DNA from: Laetiporus sulphureus 93-53
Taxonomy: Eukaryota; Basidiomycota; Agaricomycetes; Polyporales; Laetiporaceae
DNA: 64,000 bases
Assembly (NCBI RefSeq): GCF_001632365.1
Contig: NW_024468533.1
Location: forward strand, 162,014-226,013
Reading direction: 5' to 3'
In this document: positions 12,012 to 24,700 of the stretch, one piece after another
How the letters are laid out: each line of letters starts with the position of its first letter
Position numbering within the stretch: position 1 is the first letter of the stretch
The notes under the pieces: model-generated
What the model saw: the letters and a program-made list of their open reading frames with translations, nothing else
The model's database searches: none
What the model was told of the DNA's origin: nothing
Position numbers and translations under genes: made by a program

Positions 12012-13710
12012 TCATTGGTCAAGACTGAGAGCTGCTCCATCTACGAATATTGCGGCCACCTCCGGACGCTCGACGAGCTCTGAGAGCGAATTGCAGGCCT
12101 TCTTCACTTGCACCTCACGATATGAGCCTAAGGCGCGAATGTTCAGCAAAGTAGCCTTGCATTCATCTCCAATGCTGGCGCCATTGTGCATCGGAAGAGA
12201 GGAGAGGCATGACCATTTCCGAACCAAGCCTATAGACTTTATCATGAACGGTCCCTCCCATTAGATGATGCTGGTGTTTCAAAATCGCTCAAAGGACGTG
12301 AGGCGGCGTGTCTGAGTAGTTCGCATCCACGGGTCTGCACGATTGTTAGCTACCTTGACAGAATTGAGAATAAAGCCGACCGCTTAAACATGCGTGTATA
12401 GATTACTGACCTGGATGGCGAAATCAATCACTTGAATACTCACTATGTTACGACGCATACCGAATGCTAATGCTGTAACGTCTCCCCCACTCTGCGAACA
12501 CAATGTGCTAAGACTGCATGGCGTGGACGTGATCAAGCAATGGAAGACCGATTAATCTCAAGAAGAATCGAATGTTGCGTCGCGCAGAACAATAGCTCTA
12601 TCTCCTCGCAAGAAAATACGTGACACCACTGTCGGAAGGTCACTCAGAGTGAGCATTGTCGACGATGGAATCCAAGTATGCCGCTATCGAGTTAAACCCG
12701 CCGGTGAAGGGTACCCATAAATGCTGATAATAATGAGTACGGTGCTATGGCCATTAGATATCGCGTCGCTTACAGACAGAAACTGTGTATTCGAGTGTGC
12801 AAATGCCACGCAAGCGTCGTATTGATGCGCAAGGGTTGTAGACATGGAAGTGTTGACATTATTTCGGTATGTATTCTGTTCGCGCTCTATTTGCAAGTGG
12901 TTAGAACACTACGATTCGTTCAGTCAGAAGGTGAAAGCTCTCCAAGGTCTGATGTCTATCATTAATGACCCATGACCCTGTCGGCGTATCAAACGGACGT
13001 TGTACAGCATCACGGTTCTTCACAACAAACATCGAAACCGGAGGCCGACGTCGAAGAGAGGTCCACCCATGGCCACGCAGCGCCTAGTGCAGGAAGTCGG
13101 CGCTCACATTAACGTCGCTGCTTGAAAGCCTCGAACTCGTCCGAACTTCATAGAATCCCCTCGCGCAGTCGCAAGCTCCAAGTAGCCGGCTGGTCACTGT
13201 GAAACGGGCAGTCAACTCGTTCAAATGGAAAGAGGGAACTCACGGGATGGGCGCCGAAGAGAGATGCATGAGGTGAGAGTTTGCGTCGGGCTTAGCTCAG
13301 ATTGCGAGGACGTGTGGCAACGAGGACGAATCCACGCAGGTGGATTATTGGGACGTCGGTGCGTAGTGTTCCTCGTGGACGAAGGGCGGTGAGTTGTCTG
13401 ATCTCTGCGTGATTGCGGGGAGGCAGATTATGAAGCAGATCAATTAGAGTGCAGATCGATTACGTGCGTGCGCACCAGTGCAGCGCCGCTGCTTTCTCCT
13501 GCCACAACTGTTCATACCACAAACGTGTCATTCACAGAGCGTTGCATTATAGGTCATGAACGTTTGGACGTTGAACGCTAGCATCAGCATGCTCGCTCTA
13601 CCCTTGAAGTCACGTGGACAACAATCGATACAGGTGTCGGATAACGGGTGGGCAGTTTCACGATAACCCGGCGGCCAAAATTGGTAGCAAAGGCTGAGTG
13701 CGGAGCTGCT
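12012..13710 (-). other. Duplicated downstream segment with possible minus-strand gene remains (unit 2)
   Basis: This stretch is conserved with 17290-19139. On the minus strand both copies hold a similar 70-residue piece (copy 2: KKACNSLSELVERPEVAAIF then VDGAALSL). Its helical, Leu-rich pattern is reminiscent of armadillo/HEAT repeats, but that resemblance is weak. A second block (12540-12740) is also well kept between copies and contains SVSDAISNGHSTVLIII. Neither copy gives a continuous frame, so I treat it as noncoding or decayed. Confidence 0.25.
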
Positions 13711-13711
13711 C

Positions 13712-14250
13712 ACCTGCCGCTGTTGGAAAATCCACGGATAACCTTGGGAATACTGGACAAGCTAGTACTCAAGGTGGAACTGGGGGCGGCCGCGGCATCG
13801 GTTTTAATCCTGCCGCCTGGTACGGAGCATCCGCCGAAGTGATCGCAGCTGAAAACGACCGGCGCAAGGCGGACAACGCTGACAGAGCCCGCCGTCGTGC
13901 AAGTGATGAAGAAACCGACGACGAACTCTTGCTGGATGACGACGGACTCGAGAGGCCGGGTCTCTCTGGCAGCGGCACTACTCCTCCAACTCCTCCGAGT
14001 CCTCCTGGTCAGACTCAACTATCAGGTGCACTGCAAGGCCTTTCTCCTACCCGTCGACAAGCTATCCTCAAAGCGGTCGAAGCACTCACTAAGCAGGCGC
14101 ATACACCCACCCCGCCGCATACATCGACTCAGTCTAACGGCGGGTCAACCTCCGCCCCTACCTGCGGGTAGTCCTTCGCTCACACAACTGTATTTACACA
14201 TCTTCGAGACCGCCTTCGGGGGTCTATAAATATTGTGATTAAAAAAGAGC
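13712..14250 (+). mobile_element. Retroelement gag fragment at the unit 2/unit 3 junction
   Basis: An open frame to 14171 encodes a Gly-rich, then acidic, then Pro-rich sequence containing GLSPTRRQAILKAVEALTKQ and AHTPTPPH. The element at 27607 has a comparable arrangement: a Gly/Arg-rich start, an acidic run (EETEDEDSSDDDD), then LQALSPADRDILIKTLGPL and RAHTST. Both therefore look like N-terminal parts of the same type of gag protein. The fragment begins exactly where unit 2 similarity ends (13711), and unit 3 similarity begins at about 14281, so it lies between the two tandem units. It has no zinc knuckle and no reverse transcriptase. Confidence 0.55.
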
Positions 14251-14280
14251 GCCACACCAACAAAACTTTAGATGCCCATT

Positions 14281-17200
14281 AAGCTCTCAGTGCGCCGTCC
14301 GGCCGCGCACCTTTCTCCCGATCTCGGTTGCCTTCATACACCCTGCCCGTGATCACCGCCGCAGCGCCTCTTCTATGCCTCGCCCGCATCTCATCTGCCT
14401 CGGCAGCTCCGCTGCATGCCAAATCAATCATCGAGACTGCGCTGCGGCACACCACGGCGCATTCATCATGCACTTCCGGAATCCGAACGCACAAATTAGT
14501 CCGCACATAGCAGCAGTGATTTCGGCCTCTGTATTACCGACTTGCACGCTAACCAGAATATGAGAGTGTATGCACCTGCACGCGCTCTTGCGCAAGCTTG
14601 TATGTGCGGTCAGATCGCCGCTTCAGTTGGATATCTCTAGGAACGTTCTCTCAAAGTCCGTGAATCGGGCGGGCGGTGAGTGTATAATCATCACGGTAGC
14701 CAGCAACAGGTCAAGAAATTGATAAGTTCTTTTCGCGATCCCTCATATGAGATGCGGGATTCCTTCATTCCGAACTGCATATCTCGTTCAGTTGCTGCTT
14801 CTGTTCACGTATGGATGATAACGTCATTCCTTCTGAGCCACTACCTGCGTCGACGAATTTATGTATAGACGAACAGGACATATATCGGTATACGGGTGAT
14901 GTAGCAGTACATCATGATGGAATATGGGCTTATAAACAGGCCGACTGTTAGCCAGTTCATAGCCCATAGTCCAATCTCTCCAGCTACACATGTCTATCAC
15001 AGCATCTGAAGCAACCACTCTATTGGAAGGAGGGTGCGTCTCTTCACACGGTTGGAACTGTACTGCATTGAATGATGTGTTATCAGGTTCACACAAGATT
15101 ATGTGCTTATCGCCGGTGCAGGCCAGTCGGACGTTTCACGCTTATTATTGACTGGTCATTGACGATTTCCATTCCGACAGCACTCATATTCTTTGAAAAC
15201 GTCATTACATTCGGCCAGGAAGTTCAGCTGTTCTGGGGCGAACGATCGTTCTCTGCATGGTTGTTCTTTGCCAATCGGATGCTCGCATTCGCCTATGCTA
15301 GCATTTCCGTCTGGTCCGTCATGAACATTGATACAGTAACGGTACGCTGTTTAATACCCACCTCAATTTGATACATCCTCGACTTATTGATATTGTAGAG
15401 GTGATTTGTTTCCTGTTGCGATATTTACCCGTGTCTGACTGTTATTATCTTATAGTTGTATGGCAAACTTCATGGCGAACAATGTGGTTTTCGAACTGAT
15501 TGCGGTCATCTCAGCGGGTAGGCTCGCATGCTTCATGACAAATCATCGCAGCTCAAAATGTAGCGAAGTGGTTACGATGTTACGAGTATACGCTGTGACA
15601 GGTGGCGACCGACGACCTGTCGTACTCCTCGCATTGATAACGGTCCTCGTCGTGATCTTAAATGTCTACATTGGTACGCTTCCTCTGGTTAGGACATATT
15701 CTTGATTGACTGACGACGAATGGGCGAGAAGAATTTGTCCAAGCATCATATTATGTGGTCATATTGAATAGGACAGCCATATGCAACGAGTCGTATACTT
15801 CAACTTCAGCGCAAGATGTCGCTACAAAGTGTGTAAACCAGTATCGCCAGTAAACCCGTACTTGCTAATTTGTTATTCAATAGATGTGAGTTCGAACTCA
15901 ACAATGCTTTCCTTTACACTTTTTGACAATCCCGCTGTAGTGGACATAGCCGATAACATCTTTTCTGCAGCCGCCGCCATCATGACGCTCGCAATTCTCT
16001 GGCGCAAGCTATACGTTGAACATAGACCAGCCATGGCTGACCTCCTGTCTACGCGAACTCTGTCGCTTGCAGCGCTACTGCTGAGAGACGGTATGGCTAT
16101 GGGACAGTGCTCACAGATTTCTGAGCTCAAATAGCATTTGTGTCCACCATTTTCACAGGCACAATCCAACTGACGTGAGGAGTGGAATGGGAAACAATTT
16201 AAAAATGTCTGAAGCATAATACTCAGAGCACTACTACTATTGAACTTACTATTGACGGTGTTGACATTCGTGAACTCCGTAAGTGCATGCTCTTTCCGCA
16301 CACGCCATATCTTCTGCAAGATGTTAATCACGCTGCCGCACATGACGATGCATATGGCAGACTGCTGTAGTTGTCGTCGGATATTTGGAATTCTCGTGAA
16401 GCAATCCTCTTACATTTTCTCTACCAATGCCACACTGATGATGTTATAGACTCGCTCCCATCCTGATCTCTCGTGTCCTCCTCAACATCCGAGCCGCGGC
16501 GCAGTCCACACGCAGAGAACAATCCCAAACACCCTCTTTCGTCCGGTCACGGCGCGGAGTCCGGACACAAGACGACGTCGAAAACATGTCATTCGAGTTA
16601 AACGCCCTCAGCAGCACCGAACAAGCCCCGGCGAGCGATCGCTCTCATCCGCAAGAATCTGTTGGACATGATGAAATTGTTGCCGAACCGCGAAGCATGG
16701 CGCGCAACGTTGCTATTGCCGGCGATGCTCAACAAGACGTGAAGGAGGAAGAGAGAATGGACGATGTCGAAGAAGAGATGCTGTCAGATTGGGAGGATGA
16801 CGAGTAAGCGGAGAGAATGGTTTGCTTGCGGTTCAAGTCTGTAAGTGGCACGTCGACCTTCGTACGCTCCGTCTCATCCGGCTGCATCTTGCAGATCTTC
16901 CATTCAGAATTTCCTGTGCATTTTGTCCCTCTTTGCTCCGTACGATATGGCCGTTACGCATTTCGAACTTCGTCGCAGGTCTTCACAACCAATCTTAGCA
17001 GATACACTCTCACTGTAGATCTCGTGTAATATCTTTTTGTCTCAACTACCCGTGCCGCTTGTGTCCGTCATTACATTTCAGCATGCCTGCGACGGCATGT
17101 CTTGTGCTCCGTTCCCTGAGAGAAGCGCTCAAATTGGTAAATCGCACGACACATAGACGGTGGATTCATATTGTGCAACAGCTCCGTAGGCTGTGAGCCA

Positions 17201-19139
17201 GTTTCTCATGCTACGATACATAGTTGAAGAGCACTGTTGGGGCGAGCATCCCCGTGCTGAGGCAAAGTTGAGCAGAATGTTCCCCAGCAAGGTTTCGTTT
17301 CGCCGCGCCAATCGTCAAGACTGAGAGCTGCTCCATCGATGAATATTGCGGCTACCTCCAGATGCTCGATGAGCTCCAAGAGCGAATGACAGGCCTCCTT
17401 CATTTGTGCCTCGCAGTATGAGGCTCAGACGCGAATGTCCAGCAGTGTAGCTGCCTTGCATTCATTCCCGATGCTGGCGCCATGATTATGCACCGGAGAA
17501 GACGAGTAGCATGACTATGTCCGAACCAAGGCCATAGACTTTATCATGAACAGTCCCTCCGATCAGATGATGCTGACGCTCCAAAATTGCCCAGGAGAAC
17601 GAAAGGCGGAATGTGTGATCATGAGCAGTTCGCGCCCTTGGGTTCCACATGATCCTCACTAGCTACCTTGACAGAGTTGAAAATTAAAGTCGACTGCTTA
17701 AACATGCGCGTATAGATTACCGGACCTGGATGGCGCAATGCATCAGCCGGATACCCGCGTGACGACGCCTGCGGAATGCTGATACCGTAACGTCTCTCTC
17801 ACTTTGCGAACACAGCGTGGTAAGACTGGTGTGGCGTTTGGTGGACGTTATCAAGCAATGGAAGACCGATTAATCTCAAGAAGAATCGAATGTTGCGTCG
17901 CGCAGTACAACAGCTCTATCTCCACGCAAGAAAATACGCGGCACCAGTCGGAAGGTCATTGAGAGTGAGCATTGTCGACGATGGAGTCCAAGTAATGCCG
18001 CTGCCGAATTTTTCCCGCCGGTGAAGGGGTGGTCATAAATGCTGATAATAATGAATACGGTGCTGTGGCCATTGGATACCGCGTCGCTTAGAGACGGAGA
18101 CTGGTGCGTGCGAGTTTGGAATTGCTGGCGTAGACCGCGGCCGCCAGATACATTGCAAAGTTGGTCCGATGCAATGCTCAGGGAGAGAGCGATCGATCGC
18201 ATATAGTAAGGCATTCGACACGCGAGTATCGTACTATTGATGCGCAAGGGTTGTAGACATGGAAGTGTTGACATTATTTCGGTATGTATTCTGTTTGCGG
18301 TCTACTTGCAGATAGTTAGAACACTCGTTCAATGAGAAGGTGGAAGCTCTCCGAGATCTGATGTCTACAATCAACGACCTACGACCCTGTCGGCATAGCA
18401 AACGGACCTTGTAGGGCATCACGGCCTTTCAGAACAAAGACAGGTAGCAGACGCCGACCTCGAAGAGAGGTTCACCCGTGACCACGCAGCGCCTAGTGCA
18501 GGGAGTCGGCATTCACACTAACGTCGCTGCTTGAATGCCTCGAACCCGTTCGAATTTCATAGAAATAGAATCCCCGCATGCAGTCGCAGGCTCCGACTGG
18601 CTGGCTGGTCACTGCGAGGACCTAGACCGCCGGGTCCAGTTAGCGTAACGGGCAGTCAACTTGTTCAGATGGGCAGAGGGAAGTCACGGGACGGGCGCCG
18701 AAGCGGATTGAATAGAGATGCATGAGGTGAGAGTTTGCGTCAGGCTTGGCGCAGGTTGCGAGGACGTGTGGCAACGAGGACGAATTCATGCAGAGGGATT
18801 ATTGGGATGCCGGTGCGTAACGTTCCTCGTGGACGAAGGGCGGTAAGTTGTCTGATCTCTGCGTGATTGCGGGGAGGCAGATTATGAAGTAGATCAATTA
18901 GAGTGCAGATCGATTACGTGCGTGCGCACCAGTGCATCGCCGCTCCTTTCTGATGCCAGGCCTGTTCATATCACCATCGTTTCGTTCACAGAGCGCTGAG
19001 GTCATGAACGCTAGCATCAGCATGCTCGCTCTACCTCGTAGTCGCGTGGACAACAATCGATAGAGGCGTCGGATCACAGCGGGCGGCTTCGCGATAACGC
19101 AGCCAACATTGGTGGTATAGGCTGAGTGCGGAGTTGTTC
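14281..19139 (+). repeat. DUF6533 tandem unit, copy 3
   Basis: Similarity to module copy 1 begins at gctctcag (equivalent to about 3320) and continues through the DUF6533 gene and the 2.2-kb downstream segment shared with unit 2, ending at gagttgttca (19139). The downstream part carries minus-strand fragments equivalent to those of unit 2 (for example MKEACHSLLELIEHLEVAAI at 17350-17403) that do not form an intact gene. Confidence 0.8.
14990..16807 (+). CDS. DUF6533 multi-pass membrane protein, copy 3
   Basis: The fullest model of the four. Exons: 14990-15033, 15087-15121, 15181-15341, 15456-15517, 15564-15673, 15772-15828, 15941-16090, 16159-16174, 16227-16278, 16361-16395, 16450-16807; 1080 nt, 359 residues. 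The DUF6533 core VITFGQEVQLFW is in exon 3 with FFANRMLAFAYASISVW after it. Later helices are VVTMLRVYAV, AAAAIMTLAILW and ALLLLNLLLTVLTFVNS. SLAPILISRVLLNIR ends the membrane part, and an acidic hydrophilic tail ends MLSDWEDDE. Exon 8 has only 16 nt. Intron 2 starts GC (gccagt) and ends AG. In exon 4 an out-of-phase frame also looks hydrophobic, so that exon is the least certain. The molecular role of DUF6533 proteins is not known. Confidence 0.78.
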
Positions 19140-21785
19140 AGAGAGGCATGGGAACGCATCAGGCGTGACCTCGGACACTGCGATCTGCGAATAGCAGCGA
19201 CGACGGCGCGTGCGGCCCTGAAAGGACGACAATTGAGTGGACCGGGAGTTCAAATGAGAGAAACGCGGTGAACGACAGACATGAGATTTGGGCGCGAGAG
19301 ACTCATGTTGTCATTTGATGCGGCTTCTGTAGTATGACACGCTCGCGATCGGGGATGAGCAGGTGCAGGCCGACGGTGCTCTAGAACTGGAACACACTGC
19401 AGCCAATACAAGTCGGAGTTGCAGAGCGTGTCAGCGTGCACGAACATCCACACGGTGCACCTGCCAGCTCTTGGAATGCAGGTTGGCCAGGGATGATTGC
19501 GAGTTTGCCGACCGATTAATTGTCTTTGGCCCTTAAGATGTATTGTCGATGTCGTCAACTTGATTCGCTCGGTAAGTGATCCCAGGCAGATGGCGCGTAA
19601 CCGAAGGATGAATTGAACGTCCGGCGTATCTATGACACGGGATATCTAGTAAGTATGCGACAAACTTTAAAGTTTGCTGACGGTGTCGGCTGACGCTTTG
19701 GAAGCGTGCCCTCGGAAAGGTTGCACCACATGCCTTCTCCCATATTTGATGGTGGGTTCAGCGTAAACGGTAAATGACTAGCTAGATGGTGCCGTGAGAT
19801 GACTCCGTGCGTGAGAGTTCCTGTGAGAATCAGTCCAGTACGTGTGCTGCGCAGCCTCGAAAGAGTCAACAATGAGTTCGTTACGAGAGAATATGACAGG
19901 ACTGTCAGACGGCCACACCGCACAATGACCGGAGGAATGTTCTTTACGCAACCATGTGGACGTACCTCTGAACTCTGAAGCACATTAGATTTTCCGTCTC
20001 TATGCGAGGTTCCGGTGAAGACACATGTAAATGATGACGTATTAAGGGCAGCGAATGATACCCTTCGAGAGAGATTATTCGTAGCAGGTGGGTATTGGCA
20101 ACGGAGACTGGGCGGAGCATACAGGATGTGCGGAATTTATAAAATACCAATTGAGTGCCCGGTCGTCGTTTTTCTACATCGGCCATCAGACGACCCCGGT
20201 CACTTCGCTGACGGCGGCATCCTTCTGAGCACATGCCACTTCAAGCGCTTTCCAGTTTTCAGGTCTCAAGGGATGTTCACTCATGATTAGCTCTCGTACT
20301 TCGATGTTCATAAAGGTGAACCAAATCATTAGCGAAATTTGGATTGAAACAATGAATTAATAGCCTCGCCGCAGCGGCCCAACACTGCGTAATAAGCCGA
20401 CCATCGTGAACAGATCGAACTGTTAGCGATGTGCCGGTAGCACACAATAATCTCGCTTCACAATAGCTAGCAGATGACGTTCTCAGCGGCCGTTCTAGGA
20501 AACTCAGGGAAACCGCTGAAGGTTACGCTCGCAAGAGAGGAGCTCCTCAGCGTAAAGCACTGGCGTCGGCTAGTTTCGACACAAGTGGAGCTTCAATGTC
20601 CGTCCCGACGGCGGATGCTGTTGCTTTGAGGAGAAGCTGAGATGCTGCTTTAAGGCCATGGAAGAGGTTCTGTCGATCTTTTGACTAATGGAAAGTCGAG
20701 ACTCACGGAATAGCGATAATTATTGCTAGCCGTGCTGATTACTGCTGTTGTCTTTTGCCAAAGCTGCCTTTCAGTTCGCTATAGGCAGCGAGTACATGGC
20801 AGGTTCAAGATCATACCACCGTATTTCTGTATACGCGCAGTAGGCCTGGTTCATGTACTTCGGGCCTCAGGCCTCAGGACCAGAGTAGCTTCCATGACGA
20901 GTGTACGTTCCGTCAGGGCGCCATGACCGCATCTTGCTCGCAGGCTCTCTGGCAAGTTCGCGACGATCCCCAACCGCGGCGTTACATATCAGCAAGTCGG
21001 TTCTCCGGATGCCATGAAGACAGTAGTTGAAGGAATGTGCCTACCGATCTCAGCGAGTTACGAACCACATTTTCTCCCCACTTGATGAGTCGATTTCCCA
21101 CTCCGCGATCTCAACCAAGCGTCTTCAATTCCTGCTTGACACAGATTGCCACCTTCTCCACTAGCACGTCTTTGAGATTGGTGGCGACTATGAAAGCCTT
21201 CATCACATTGGGGGCGGTCCAATGTCTTTTCTTGACGACGCAGTCCGCGGAGATGACGGAGCCTTGCCTATTTCTAGTCGAGATGCGTGCTGGCAATCGT
21301 AATCCACTCTGAGATTCTTTTGACCACGCTGCTAAGTTAGAGCTTGGAGCACGACCGACTTGGAAGGGCCAAACGTTGCAAGTCGTAGCTCGGCTTTCGG
21401 CGCAGGTCCGACCATGGTGTTCAGGGTCCTTGGTAGAGCGCCCAAGATCTTCCCTTTATGGTGTTGTCCGTTGGAAAAGCGGATTTCGACGGTGGATAGC
21501 TTATCCCGCACAGCGCATGCGTCGCCAGTGTTGTGCACAGACGTGGCGGTCGATGCGAGGCATTGTGTTGGCGTTGCTCGTAGGGAAGCTGGGAGGTGGA
21601 ATATGGGGGCAGTGTGGCTGTGTTTTGTTAAGCGAGCGGAAAGTGGGGTGAAAATATGCTGCGTGAAAGGCCGACAACGCGTGCTGTCTGAGTTGTTGCA
21701 GCTTCGCGATCCGATATTAGCCAGGTCCCTCCTGTCGTCTGCATTCCCCGACTCGCCGTCCTCTTTTCCTCCATCCTCAACAGCG
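19140..21785. other. No recognised gene; includes the histidine kinase upstream region
   Basis: Short frames occur on both strands (for example a 91-codon plus-strand frame at 20015 that begins with GTG), without family motifs. The last 60 bp before 21786 are pyrimidine-rich (ctcttttcctccatcctc), as is common just upstream of fungal start codons. The plus frame is open back to 21360 but carries no conserved sequence before the ATG at 21786. Confidence 0.4.
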
Positions 21786-24700
21786 ATGGCGGCGATGCCT
21801 CCCATCGTCGATTATCGCGCGCACATCGCGCATCCTTTCCTCCAACATTTGGTCGCTCTCTTGTCCATCTACGAGCTCGGCCCACTATCCTCCCCGATAC
21901 CCAGATACGATGGTCCCTCCGACTGGCAGACCGACAGCATCCTCCGCTCCCTCGGTGCCATGGCCCGTCGCATGTATACCGCCGAGGAGGCCCTCGCATC
22001 CATCAAGGCGTCCGAGAGCTGCGGCCCAGAGTCAAAGAAACGACGCAGCGTCGGCGACAGCCCTCCTATCAGCAGCAGCAGCTCTTCCAGCTCGCGTAGC
22101 GATGCGGCCGAGGCCGGCAGCGCCATCAGCCAGACCGCCACCTCTTCTTCACCGTTTTTCGTCGCCACTCCCACAAGCTCGGTCGAAAGCATTTCCAGCA
22201 CCATGAGCAGCACGGACGTGGAGATGTTCGATAGTCTTAACTCTGAGGGTGAGCCCACCCCCTCTGTCCCCCGACCTGCCGCCGCACGCAGTGGCTCAAG
22301 ACGTACTCCTTCCCCCATGACGATTTCCCTTGAAGGTATCGTCAATCCCATGGAAAACCCGAAGCTCTTCAGAGCTAATTCGACCGGTTCGGTCTCAGCG
22401 CCGGCCACATCTCACGCCGACCACGTCTCATGCCCCAGCTGCGGCAAGATCATCACAGACAGTGCTACCATCGCAAAGGTCAACGCATACACCGGTGAAT
22501 CGATCGTCTCCCCCCTCGTCGTCCCTCCCGGCCCCTTGGCGGCCGCTGCCTTTGAGAGTGGCATGAGCGCCGTCGAGGAGCTCAAGCTTTTAAAGGCACA
22601 GGTCCAGGATGTTGCGCGTGTCTGCAATGCAGTCGCTCGCGGCGACTTGTCTCAGAAGATTACGGTGCCTGTACAGGGTGTGGTCATGGTTCAACTCAAG
22701 GAGGTCATCAACGCAATGGTGCGTCACTCCTCTCTCAGTGCCTCGCAGTATGATGCCGATCTGCTCGTTTCCTCCAGGTGGACAAATTGGGTCAATTCGC
22801 AAAGGAGGTTACTCGTGTCAGTCAGGAAGTCGGCACAGAAGGGTGCGTATTACTAATTATGGCTGCTGCACGACGAACATGCTCATATATGCCCCCGCAG
22901 CAAATTGGGCGGTCAGGCACTCGTGTTAGATGTCGAAGGCACATGGCGCGAGTTGACGGGCGTCGTCAACAAGTTGGCGGCCAATTTGACAAACCAGGTC
23001 CGGTCTATCGCTAAGGTCACCAAAGCCGTCGCACTGGGCGACTTGTCGAAGCAGATCGAGGTCGATGCGCGCGGTGAAATTCTCGAATTGAAGAACACGG
23101 TCAACGGCATGGTGGTTCGCTTGCGGACTTTAGCGGCTGAGGTCACTCGGGTAACATTGGAAGTCGGTTCTAAGGGTAAATTGGGGGGTCAAGTTCACGT
23201 GCCGGACGTCGAGGGAGTATGGCTGGAGTTGACTCGGAACGTAAGTGGCACTGATCTGCAAAAACCGCCTGTCATCTTACAAAACGCCGATGCTGATTGG
23301 CTCGCTAATCTAGGTCAATCGCATGTGCTCGAGTTTGACAGATCAAGTGCGGTCGATAGCGAAGGTCACTACGGCCGTCGCCAAGGGTGATTTGACGCAG
23401 AAGATCGAGATTGAGGTCGAGGGTGAGATGCTGACGTTGAAGTGCACTGTGAACTCCATGGTGGACCAGTTGAGCGCGTTCGCATCTGAGGTCACTCGAG
23501 TCGCTTTGGAGGTCGGTACGCAGGGTATCTTGGGCGGTCAGGCGAAGGTCGAAGGAGTCCAGGGCACCTGGGCCGACTTGACGCGCAACGTCAACGTAAG
23601 TATCTTTCACTTTTTCTGCCCGATTGACTATCGCGTCCGCACATATGTCTAATTGGCCCGTTCGCAGAAAATGGCTACCAATTTGACGGATCAGGTGCGG
23701 TCGATCTCGGAAGTCACTAAGGCTGTCGCCAACGGTGACCTGAGCCGGACGGTCAACGTCGACGTCCAGGGTGAAATGCTCGACTTGAAGACTACTGTGA
23801 ACCAGATGGTGGCCCGGCTATCCGTATTGGCGAGCGAAGTCACGCGAGTGTCGCTGGAAGTCGGCACTGAGGGTATCATGGGTGGCCAAGCGTACGTTCC
23901 GGACGTTCAGGGCATGTGGAAGGTAGTGTCCCGTTTCTTGCTCACACGCTGTGATGGCGTCATTGATGGCGCTCGCTTCGGTGACAGGTCTTGTCGGATA
24001 ACGTCAACCTGATGGCAATGAATTTGACCAACCAGGTGCGGTCGATTGCAGAGGTTACGAAAGCCGTCGCGGGCGGAGACTTGACGAAGCGCATCACGGT
24101 CGACGTGCGCGGAGAGATGCTTGACTTGAAGAAGACGGTGAACGGCATGACGGAAAGTTTGAGCGTGTTCGCGGATGAGGTCACTCGGGTCGCTAAAGAG
24201 GTCGGAACCGAGGGCAAGTTGGGCGGTCAAGCTCGTGTGACGAATGTTGGAGGTACCTGGAAGGTTTGTTTCGCTTTGAAAGCCTTTTACTGCAGATGTT
24301 GAACATCGCTGCTCAACAGGACTTGACGGACAATGTCAACGTCATGGCTGCGAACGTGAGTCGGCCACTACGCCCGGGAAGAAACGGCTACTGATCGCTT
24401 GTCATCTAGTTGACGTTACAAGTGCGGACTATTGCTGTGGCTACGGTACATCTGATAGCTATTCGTGCAAGGGCGATCTCGCTGATCTGGACTATAGAGA
24501 GCTGTCGCCCGCGGTGACTTGACGCGAAAGGTCATCGGTGTCTCGGTATCTGGAGAAATGCTCGACTTAGTGAACACCATCAACTCCATGATTGACCAGT
24601 TGGCGATCTTCGCTGCCGAGGTGAAAAAGGTCGCAAGAGAAGTCGGGACTGAGGGTAAGCTTGGTGGGCAGGCCGAGGTCGGCAACGTTGAGGGTATCTG

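Larger units (their letters stand above)
8758..13711 (+). repeat. DUF6533 tandem unit, copy 2
   Basis: Similarity to module copy 1 starts abruptly at gcctctcacag (equivalent to about 3091) and runs through the DUF6533 gene. From about 11505 it continues into about 2.2 kb that matches only copy 3. The copy ends at gagctgctca (13711), where a retroelement gag fragment begins. The offset to copy 3 grows from about 5.3 to 5.45 kb because of small insertions, including about 90 bp near 18090-18210 in copy 3. Confidence 0.8.

Noticed and set aside
15460..15705. Exons 4 and 5 of DUF6533 copy 3 read as one unspliced exon (81 open codons)
   Set aside because: The same reading is broken by indels in copies 1 and 4, while the spliced version is in phase in all four copies.
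21360..21785. Upstream in-frame extension of the histidine kinase
   Set aside because: Open but without conserved residues; a pyrimidine-rich leader directly precedes the ATG at 21786.
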